Notes under the pieces: model-generated
The model's database searches: none
What the model was told of the DNA's origin: nothing
The model's input: only the letters and a program-made list of their open reading frames with translations
Shown here: positions 40,792 to 47,571 of the stretch, piece by piece
Layout of the letters: each line of letters starts with the position of its first letter
Numbering within the stretch: position 1 is the stretch's first letter
Translations under genes and position numbers: made by a program
Source of the DNA: Solibacter sp039934035
GTDB lineage: Bacteria > Acidobacteriota > Terriglobia > Bryobacterales > Bryobacteraceae
Direction of reading: 5' to 3'
Length of the DNA stretch: 64,000 nt
NCBI GenBank assembly: GCA_039934035.1
Contig: JBDTMZ010000006.1
Coordinates: 1-64,000 of the forward strand

Positions 40792-43700
40792 GGTTCGCTC
40801 CAAGTCTTTAAAAATCCATCTCGGTGCCTGCGCTTTGCACCCTCGCCCTTGGCGCTCTTGCGTGCCGCCCGCAGGTACGGCAAGCCAAACCACACCGCGC
40901 CCAACATCAGCCCATCGTCACCCGCCGGCAGACCGTGGAACGGAGAGCCCGCCGGAGCCGGAACACGCAAGTCCGCGACCGTTACCGTATCCGCCAGCAT
41001 GGCGCATACGTGTCCCAGCCAGTCGTCATTGCGCGCCACACGCAGCCAGTACAGCCGCGCGCGCTCGCCGGCCTCGCTGAAGAGCCCTACGCCGCCCGCT
41101 GTCAGCGTGCTGTCCGTGTACGCGTCCACTTGCTCGCCGTCGATGAAGGTGACGAAGCGGTTCCCTTTCACGTCCACCGTAAACTGCAGCGGCCTGTTGT
41201 TGTGCACCATGATGTTCAGCGGCGTCTGCGTCCGTCGCCCCGCCTTGCCGTCCACCACGTTGTATTGCACCAGCGCGACGAAGGGGCGGATGCCCGACTC
41301 CACCACCGTGAGCTTCATCGCGTGATAGTTGTTGGTATCCGTGGACCGCACCGTCCACCCGATGCTCTTGCTTTCGATCTGGCCGAAAAACTCCATCCGG
41401 TAGTCTTTGAACTTCAGCGTCGGGCTGAACAGCGCCAGTGCCCCTGTATTCATGTAGCCATCGGGATGGCGCTGCCATCCGGCGGGCTGCGCCTTCTCCA
41501 GGCCTTCCCAGCTCCGTGTGGATTGGAAGTTCTCCGCCAACTTTAAAGAGGCGCGCTCCGCGATCGCCTGGCGCACCAAAGAGAACCCGCCCCTAGGCGA
41601 CTCTTTCGCTAGCGGCGCAACCGCACCGGCAGCAGAGCTGGCGTTTGGCCTGGCGGCAGCCGCGGTCCCCAGCGCCGGACCCGTGGTGGCCAGGTCATCC
41701 GCCGAAACGCGACGGTCGCTGCGGAAGTTGGTCACGCCGTACCAAAGCGAAGATGCCAGCAGGAACGCGGCAGCCACCCGGCCGATCATCATCACGATCG
41801 GGGTCTGCTTCTTGGCCGGCATGTTGAGAATTTCCGGCTCTCTGCGTTGCGGCTTCGGCTGCTGCACCGGATCGTCCAACTTGTCCAGCGCGGCGCGCAC
41901 CGCAAAACGAGGCGGCATCAGTGGCATCCGGCCCGCAATCCACTCGGGCCTTCCAACGGGTTCGCTGCGCAGGCGTGCCGTGTGGAACTCCAGCGGCTGT
42001 AATCCGTGCTGCGGCAGGTCCCCTTCCCTGGTGGCGCGCACAGGCAGCGGCCGCACCACCGTCAGGGTCGGCACCGGTCTCGGCTCTTCGCGCCGCGGCT
42101 CCGCGGCAGCAGGACGCGAAATCGCAGCCGTCAGTTGCTGTGCGTGGAAACTCGGCAGGATGCGTTCCTGGCTGGCTGCGATGGTCAGCGGCAAGAGCCG
42201 CACGCTCTCGCCCATCCCCCTTGCGCTTGCTACCGACGCCCGCAGGAACGCTTCGAGCGGCGCAGGTTCGGGACCTTGCAGGAAACCGCCCATCACTGGC
42301 GCCGGAACCAACAACTGCGTTTGCGCCGCCAGCATCATGGTGGGACCGAGCGCGCGCTCGATCGAAATCGGGATGGCCGCGTAGCCGGCTGTCACCAGCA
42401 TCTCCACGGATTCGGCCGGAGCGCAGTGCGTGGCGTCCGCCGTTTTCTCGAACTGTTCGGCCGCGGCCTGTTCCGGAACTTCAGGCAACACAATCTCCGG
42501 CGCGCCCAGCAGTTGCAGCGGCGCCGTGGCCGCGATTGGCACCACCTCTGCCATCACCGCTTCCGCGAATGGCGCCACCTGCGACACCCGGATCCGCGGC
42601 ACGTGCGGCATGGCCACAGACTGCAGCGTTTCCGGCAACCGCATCGCAACCGAGATTTCCAGCCCCCGCGCCACCGACGCTTGCAGATAGCGGAATGCCG
42701 GCTCCGCGGCCGCACCGGACAGAAACGCTTCGCACAATACCGGCGGTTCCGCCAGCTCGTCGACCGCCGGCAGGGGCTCCAGTTCCGCCGTGAATGTCAC
42801 CCCGGGCAGCCGGCACTCTGCCGGAGTTTGCGCAGTCGCCCGCAGTTCGGACGCGAACACTATCCTCGGTTCGCCGCCCATCGCCGGCTCGCCCGCAAAG
42901 GCCACCGCGGACGCGCCCGCAGGCAGTGCCTGCACCATTGCCGCCGGTACTGCCGGCAGGTGCATGGCAATCGCGGGTTCCGCCACCGCGGCCGACGCGC
43001 TCGCCTGCACGAAGGCGGCGACCGGCTCGGCCGCCGCAGTCGCCTCGAACGCCTCGCATGCCGCCGGCATGGCGTGCTCGTGATCGAACAGCGGGAAGGG
43101 CTCCGACTCGGCGGTAAATGCGGGCAGGTGAATGGTGTGCGCCACCTCCAGGATGCCGGTCGCGGCAGACGCTTGCAGGAATGTGGTGACTGGCTCCGCC
43201 ACTGCGCTCGCCTCGAACGCCTCGCATGCCGCCGGAATGGCGTGCTCGTGATCGAACAGTGGGAAAGGCTCCACCTCGGCGGTGAATGCAGGCAGGTTGA
43301 TGGTGTGTGCCGCCTCCAGGATGCCGGTCGCCGCAGACGCTTGCAGGAACGTGGTGACGGGCTCCGCCGCCGCGCTCGCCTCGAACGCCTCGCACGCCGC
43401 CGGAATGGCGCGCTCGCGATCGAACAGCGGAGCAGGCGCCCACTCGGCCGTGAATGCAGGCAGCTTGGCGGTGTGGGCCACCTCCAGGATGCCGCTCGCG
43501 AAAGACGCTTGCACGAAGGCGGTCACCGGTTCCGCGGCTGGCACTTCTACCCACGCGCGCGCCAGCGCCGGTGCGTGGGTAGGCCTGTCGGGGATGAGAG
43601 TCGCGCCCGCGAAACCTTGAGGAAAGACGTCCCAGGCAGAGCCGCGACCGTGAGGGAGCGACCGTCTTTCGCCCCTGTCCACCAGCGGCATCGGCTCCAG

Positions 43701-44414
43701 TTCCATCTTGATTGCGGGCAGTACGGCAGGTAACGGAATCGTGTGCGCCGAGACTTGCACGAAACTCGTGACCGGTTCGGCGACGGGAAGTTCCGCGCCT
43801 TTGGTGAACAGGGCAGGGCAGTGCCGCACCGCTGCCGCCTTCAGGGCAGGGATGAGGCCGGCGTTTGAGACCGGGGCCACGGCAGGCGCCAGATGGTGTA
43901 CGGCCTCCGCGTGAGCCACGAAGACGGCAACCGGTTCGGCCGCAAAGCCCGGCACGAAGCCCGCCTTCGCCGGGAACGCTTCCGCCGCGGGAGCAGGGGT
44001 GGGTACTTCAACAGCACTCGCCTCTTCGATTTCGGCCGGCGCGGACGCTTCGGCAACCGCCGCAAGGTCCACTCCAATCGATGCGGGAACGTCGTCCAAC
44101 GCCAGCGGCGGTGCCTCGCCCGAGCGTCCGGGATCGCTCGCATCAATCCCGAGCGTCCACTCCTTGCGCACGCGAATTTCTTTGCCTGGAACGCTTTGGA
44201 AGCCGTGCAGGGAGAGGGTCAGGGTGCCGGTCTGCACCGGCATTTGGTCGCGGAATCCCGCGATGCCGGCGGGCGCCGGTTCCGGTGCGGCGATGTCATG
44301 CAGCGCTTTGCCCAGCCGGTCACCGTACTTCTTGCGGTGCGCCACGCTGCAGAACTCGCTGTCTCGCAGCAGCCGAAACGTTCCGATTTCTTTGCCGCAA
44401 TACAAACAGCACAC
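40779..44414 (-). CDS. Large repetitive Ala/Pro-rich protein with N-terminal zinc-finger-like and C-terminal beta-sandwich domains
   Basis: A 1211-residue protein starting at GTG 44414. Residues 1-40 hold CLYCGKEIG and FCSVAHRKKY, a treble-clef-like zinc site. About 120-830 is low-complexity, Ala/Glu/Pro-rich, and contains 56-residue repeats (AEPVTTFLQASAATGILE, FPLFDHEHAIPAACEAFEAS). A transmembrane segment follows at about 870-890 (VMMIGRVAAAFLLASSLW). The C-terminal about 200 residues look like a LamG/DUF1080-type beta-sandwich (WQRHPDGYMNTGALALFSP, QFTVDVKGNRFVTFIDGEQVD). The cytoplasmic repeat region and extracytoplasmic lectin-like end suggest an envelope-spanning protein. I recognise no described family for the whole. 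Confidence 0.75.
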   Translation of the reverse strand: MCCLYCGKEIGTFRLLRDSEFCSVAHRKKYGDRLGKALHDIAAPEPAPAGIAGFRDQMPVQTGTLTLSLHGFQSVPGKEIRVRKEWTLGIDASDPGRSGEAPPLALDDVPASIGVDLAAVAEASAPAEIEEASAVEVPTPAPAAEAFPAKAGFVPGFAAEPVAVFVAHAEAVHHLAPAVAPVSNAGLIPALKAAAVRHCPALFTKGAELPVAEPVTSFVQVSAHTIPLPAVLPAIKMELEPMPLVDRGERRSLPHGRGSAWDVFPQGFAGATLIPDRPTHAPALARAWVEVPAAEPVTAFVQASFASGILEVAHTAKLPAFTAEWAPAPLFDRERAIPAACEAFEASAAAEPVTTFLQASAATGILEAAHTINLPAFTAEVEPFPLFDHEHAIPAACEAFEASAVAEPVTTFLQASAATGILEVAHTIHLPAFTAESEPFPLFDHEHAMPAACEAFEATAAAEPVAAFVQASASAAVAEPAIAMHLPAVPAAMVQALPAGASAVAFAGEPAMGGEPRIVFASELRATAQTPAECRLPGVTFTAELEPLPAVDELAEPPVLCEAFLSGAAAEPAFRYLQASVARGLEISVAMRLPETLQSVAMPHVPRIRVSQVAPFAEAVMAEVVPIAATAPLQLLGAPEIVLPEVPEQAAAEQFEKTADATHCAPAESVEMLVTAGYAAIPISIERALGPTMMLAAQTQLLVPAPVMGGFLQGPEPAPLEAFLRASVASARGMGESVRLLPLTIAASQERILPSFHAQQLTAAISRPAAAEPRREEPRPVPTLTVVRPLPVRATREGDLPQHGLQPLEFHTARLRSEPVGRPEWIAGRMPLMPPRFAVRAALDKLDDPVQQPKPQRREPEILNMPAKKQTPIVMMIGRVAAAFLLASSLWYGVTNFRSDRRVSADDLATTGPALGTAAAARPNASSAAGAVAPLAKESPRGGFSLVRQAIAERASLKLAENFQSTRSWEGLEKAQPAGWQRHPDGYMNTGALALFSPTLKFKDYRMEFFGQIESKSIGWTVRSTDTNNYHAMKLTVVESGIRPFVALVQYNVVDGKAGRRTQTPLNIMVHNNRPLQFTVDVKGNRFVTFIDGEQVDAYTDSTLTAGGVGLFSEAGERARLYWLRVARNDDWLGHVCAMLADTVTVADLRVPAPAGSPFHGLPAGDDGLMLGAVWFGLPYLRAARKSAKGEGAKRRHRDGFLKTWSEPWNS
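43010..43540. repeat. 168-bp tandem repeats inside the 1211-residue protein gene
   Basis: CCTCGAACG recurs at 43043, 43211 and 43379, an exact period of 168 bp (56 codons). Two central copies are nearly identical and the outer ones diverge. This indicates recent in-frame tandem duplication. Confidence 0.9.
43622..43670. repeat. Family A repeat inside a coding sequence
   Basis: GAAAGACG ... CGTCTTTC terminal inverted repeats (8 bp) enclose the core CCGCGACCGTGAGGGAGCG. It is read through in the repetitive protein (minus strand) as a local SLPHGRGSA segment. Confidence 0.8.
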
Positions 44415-44495
44415 GATAAAGTACCCTGCGTACTAATAACTATACCGGAAGAGGACCGGAAATACGCCGGAATTATCGCAGGATTATCTAATTAA

Positions 44496-44515
44496 AGTGC
44501 CATAAACATAGCACT
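44496..44515 (-). terminator. Possible terminator between manC and the repetitive protein gene
   Basis: AGTGCTAT/ATGGCACT arms (one G-T pair) on the minus strand, followed by TTTAATTAG, in an A+T-rich 146-bp gap. The T-run is imperfect. Confidence 0.35.
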
Positions 44516-44560
44516 AACTTAATAAATATCTTAAGGAAATAATCGAATATTTACTTTAGA

Positions 44561-45634
44561 TTACAGCAGGTCGTGACGTTCGCGTTTTTCCAGTGCTTTT
44601 ACGATATCGCCCACCTGTTGCGCCCGGTCCCGCGCCGTAATCAACAGCGCATCGGGCGTGTCCACGACAATCAGATCGCGCACCCCGATCAGGGCCACCA
44701 CCTTGCCGCGCGCATCCACGAAGTTGTTGTGCGAATCCAGCACAATCGATTCCAGCGCGATCGAGTTGCCGTGTTCGTCACGTTCCAGCAGTTCGTACAC
44801 CGCGTTCCAACTGCCCACGTCGTTCCAGCCGAAATCGTCCGCGGCGATCCCTTGCACGCCCGCCGCTTTTTCCAGCACCGCGTAGTCAATCGAGATGTTG
44901 TCGCACAGCGGAAACGCGTCCTTCAGCCGTGCACCGAACGTCCGCGATTGGAACGCGGGCAGGGAAGCCAGCACCGTCGCGGTGCGCGGCAAATGCTGCC
45001 GCAACTGCTCCAGCAGCACGTCGGTGCGCCAGAAGAACATCCCGGAATTCCAGAAATAATTGCCGGCTTTTACATACCGCTTGGCCTTCGCCAACTCCGG
45101 CTTTTCGTGAAATTTCTTTACCGGCAGCGCCTCCGCGCCCGCTACGCAGCCTCGCGGAAACTCCACATAACCGTACCCCGTTTCCGCCCAGCGCGGTTGA
45201 ATCCCCACCACTACCAGATGCCGCTGGCCCGCACTCTTGTACGCCGCCTTCAACACCGCCCGGTATTTGGGGACGTTCCCAATCACGTGGTCGCTGGGAA
45301 ATACGCCCATCACCGCGTCAGGATCCTGCTGGTGCAGAATCTGTGCCGCCAGTCCGATCGCCGGCGCCGTATTCCGCTGCATCGGCTCCGCCAGAATCTG
45401 CTTCTTCGGCACTTCGGGCAACTGCTTGATAATCGTGTCGCGCAGATGATCGTTGGTCAGCACCCAGATCCGGTCCGGCGAAATGACCGGCGTCAGGCGG
45501 TCCACCGTGGATTGGATCAGGCTGCGTTCACCCACCACGTTCAGAACTTGCTTGGCGGAGCGTTTGCGGCTGCGCGGCCAAAAGCGCGTACCGCGTCCGC
45601 CGGCGAGGATGAGGCCGTAATGGTGTCGATTCAT
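44561..45634 (-). CDS. manC: Mannose-1-phosphate guanylyltransferase
   Basis: A 357-residue nucleotidyltransferase without the type II isomerase fusion. The signature LILAGGRGTRFWPRSRKRSAKQVL at the N-terminus binds GTP. Further motifs are LAEPMQRNTAPAIGLAAQ, VFPSDHVI, YGYVEFPRG, FWNSGMFFWR and DFGWNDVGSW. It makes GDP-mannose from mannose 1-phosphate and GTP for polysaccharide and glycan synthesis. In the PKQ part of the signature the Pro is Ala, which is tolerated in relatives. It follows lepB by 13 bp on the same strand, so it may share that transcript. Confidence 0.92.
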   Translation of the reverse strand: MNRHHYGLILAGGRGTRFWPRSRKRSAKQVLNVVGERSLIQSTVDRLTPVISPDRIWVLTNDHLRDTIIKQLPEVPKKQILAEPMQRNTAPAIGLAAQILHQQDPDAVMGVFPSDHVIGNVPKYRAVLKAAYKSAGQRHLVVVGIQPRWAETGYGYVEFPRGCVAGAEALPVKKFHEKPELAKAKRYVKAGNYFWNSGMFFWRTDVLLEQLRQHLPRTATVLASLPAFQSRTFGARLKDAFPLCDNISIDYAVLEKAAGVQGIAADDFGWNDVGSWNAVYELLERDEHGNSIALESIVLDSHNNFVDARGKVVALIGVRDLIVVDTPDALLITARDRAQQVGDIVKALEKRERHDLL

Positions 45635-45647
45635 GTGGTTCCAGGAG

Positions 45648-46439
45648 TTATTTGAGGGGGTAGCCGTGAATCAGGCGGAAGGTGCGCCGCCACCGCGTCT
45701 TCGAAGGAAAATGCTGCACCAGGTCGAGCAGATGGTCCACCGAAATCATCGGCCTCGCCAGCGCTTCCGTCGGCGCGTCGTACGACCAGTAGATAATCAG
45801 CGGCTTGCCGATGATGTTGCCAGCGGGCACGAAGCCCCAGTATCGGCTGTCCAGCGACGAATCGCGATTGTCGCCCATTGCGAAATATTGCCCGGGAGGC
45901 ACCACCACTTCCCCGTTCACCACGTGACTGTTCAACATGTCATTGGCCGACTCCACCACCCGCACGTTCGGCTCGCTCGGGAAATTGTCGCGATACGAAT
46001 CGATGTATTCCGTCTTGTGGTACACGTACGGCTCGTCCACCTCGTGCCCGTTCAGGAACAGCTTCTTGTCCACCAGCTTGATCCGGTCGCCCGGCACGCC
46101 GATGCAGCGCTTCACGAACGTCTGCTGTATATCCACGGGATAGCGGAACACGATGATGTCGCCGCGATGCACCGGCCGGTACGGCAGAATGTGCTTCGAT
46201 ACCGGACCCGATGGCGAGTACGCCAGCTTGTCGACTAAAAGATGATCGCCAATCAACAGCGTGTCTTCCATCGACCCGGTCGGTATCACGAACGCCTGCA
46301 CCAGGTTGGTCGTGCCGAACAGCAGCAGGATGATGGTGACGGCCCACTCCGCGATAAAGCCGCGTTGCGGTTCGTGCGGGACGGATTCGGACCTTTCGGA
46401 AGGTTCCTGGTCGGCGACTAGTACGTTTTCTTGATCCAC
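45648..46439 (-). CDS. lepB: Signal peptidase I
   Basis: A 263-residue type I signal peptidase with one N-terminal membrane helix (about residues 28-48, FIAEWAVTIILLLFGTTNLV). The catalytic Ser is in PTGSMEDTL and the catalytic Lys in FVKRCIGVPGDRI. Box D/E motifs (GDNRDSSLDSRYWGFVP) complete the active site. It removes signal peptides from exported proteins, outside the inner membrane. The start is GTG at 46439; TAGAAT at 46453-46448 lies 8 nt before it and no ribosome site is visible, pointing to a leaderless mRNA. Confidence 0.95.
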   Translation of the reverse strand: MDQENVLVADQEPSERSESVPHEPQRGFIAEWAVTIILLLFGTTNLVQAFVIPTGSMEDTLLIGDHLLVDKLAYSPSGPVSKHILPYRPVHRGDIIVFRYPVDIQQTFVKRCIGVPGDRIKLVDKKLFLNGHEVDEPYVYHKTEYIDSYRDNFPSEPNVRVVESANDMLNSHVVNGEVVVPPGQYFAMGDNRDSSLDSRYWGFVPAGNIIGKPLIIYWSYDAPTEALARPMISVDHLLDLVQHFPSKTRWRRTFRLIHGYPLK

Positions 46440-46447
46440 TTCTATTC

Positions 46448-46453
46448 ATTCTA
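46448..46453 (-). promoter_or_regulatory. -10-like hexamer 8 nt before the lepB start
   Basis: TAGAAT on the minus strand, ending 8 nt before GTG 46439. Transcription is expected to begin at the GTG itself. Confidence 0.4.
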
Positions 46454-46571
46454 TCGAAAACCTTGATATCCTGTTCTGAGATCCTTGGCAGGGTGTTTCT
46501 ACGCGCACCAAGCGGTGGAAATCCTGCCTGGCTTACAGCCCGCGCTCCAGTGCCGCTGACGGGCGAGTTCA

Positions 46572-46985
46572 ATGTCTGAAGGTCCTCGGTTGAGCACATC
46601 TGCGACAATAGCCATTCCCCAGCCCGATGGGCGTGCCCGGCGCAATTCCATACTTCTGGTCTTTGCCTGTACCGTCCTGGGTTCCGCCGCCCAGTTGTTG
46701 ATCAAATCCGGCATGAGCCACTTCCAGCCCCACCTGGTATCGTTGCTGACCAACGTGCCACTCATCGCCGGCTACACCCTCTATGGCATCAACACGCTGA
46801 TGATGGTGCTGGCTCTCAGGAATGGCGAGATGTCACTGCTGTATCCCATCATCGCGCTGACCTACGTGTGGACGACGCTGCTCAGTTACACGCTGTTGGG
46901 CGAACATTCGAATTTCTTCAAAAATCTCGGCATTTTGACGATTGTCCTCGGCGTCGCCGTCATGGGACGGCAGGAGAAAAAATGA
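46572..46985 (+). CDS. Small EamA/SMR-like membrane protein (half transporter A)
   Basis: A 137-residue protein with four hydrophobic helices after a polar about 27-residue N-terminus: LLVFACTVLGSAAQLLIKSGM, LIAGYTLYGINTLMMVLALRNG, LSLLYPIIALTYVWTTLLSYTLLGE, FFKNLGILTIVLGVAVMG. The G-E-S-LLYPI and late glycine-rich helix pattern is typical of EamA/SMR transporters, which work as dimers. It overlaps the next gene (ATGA), which encodes a second half, so the two probably make a heterodimer. The substrate is unknown; ArnE/ArnF-like and drug-exporting pairs are analogues. Confidence 0.82.
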   Translation: MSEGPRLSTSATIAIPQPDGRARRNSILLVFACTVLGSAAQLLIKSGMSHFQPHLVSLLTNVPLIAGYTLYGINTLMMVLALRNGEMSLLYPIIALTYVWTTLLSYTLLGEHSNFFKNLGILTIVLGVAVMGRQEKK

Positions 46986-47341
46986 GCGCCTTTGCCACCC
47001 CGATGATCCGCTCCATGCTGCTGGTGTTCGTCGCCTCCGTGATCGGCTCGCTCGGCATGGCGTTCCTCAAGATGGGCTCTGCTCACCTGACCAGAAATCT
47101 CTGGAGTTTCGTCAACTCCAAGCTGCTCGTCGGCATCGGACTGTTCCTCGGCTCCAGCGTCTTCTACGCCTGGGGAATCAAAGACGGCCAGCTCTCCGTG
47201 CTCTACCCGATGGTTTCGCTCGGCTATGTGTGGGGCCTGCTGTGGGCCAAGATCTTTTTCAACGAAGCGCTCACCAAGCAGAAATTCATGGGCCTCGGCC
47301 TCATCCTCCTCGGCGTCTGCTTCGTCGGCCTGGGCAGCTAA
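46982..47341 (+). CDS. Small EamA/SMR-like membrane protein (half transporter B)
   Basis: A 119-residue four-helix protein: SMLLVFVASVIGSLGMAFLKMG, LLVGIGLFLGSSVFYAWGIKDG, LSVLYPMVSLGYVWGLLWAKIFFNE, FMGLGLILLGVCFVGLG. It is clearly related in layout to the preceding protein (shared LLYPI/VLYPM and YVW positions) but diverged. ATG 46982 overlaps the stop of the first gene by four bases, so translation is coupled. This is characteristic of paired SMR proteins in which each half has fixed, opposite membrane orientation. Confidence 0.82.
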   Translation: MSAFATPMIRSMLLVFVASVIGSLGMAFLKMGSAHLTRNLWSFVNSKLLVGIGLFLGSSVFYAWGIKDGQLSVLYPMVSLGYVWGLLWAKIFFNEALTKQKFMGLGLILLGVCFVGLGS

Positions 47342-47571
47342 GGTAGGACAGTCCTCCCGGCCCGTCCCTTCGATTTGCCAGGCACGTCTCCCCTTGGATT
47401 CGAAACCCCGCAGGGGATCCTACCGAACTTTTTAGAAAATCGATTTCGCCAAAAATAAAGAGCCCTCCCCCTTCCAGTGTTATGCTGTTTTGATTAGCCC
47501 GCGTCTGGTACCTCGCCCCGTTTGCGATTGGAAAGCGTTGTGTCCCATTCCATCCCGGAGGAAGCCTGAAT

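Noticed and set aside
42006..43733. A plus-strand frame opposite the repetitive protein
   Set aside because: Arg/His-rich shadow; the minus-strand frame has a zinc-finger-like start, a membrane helix and a C-terminal fold.
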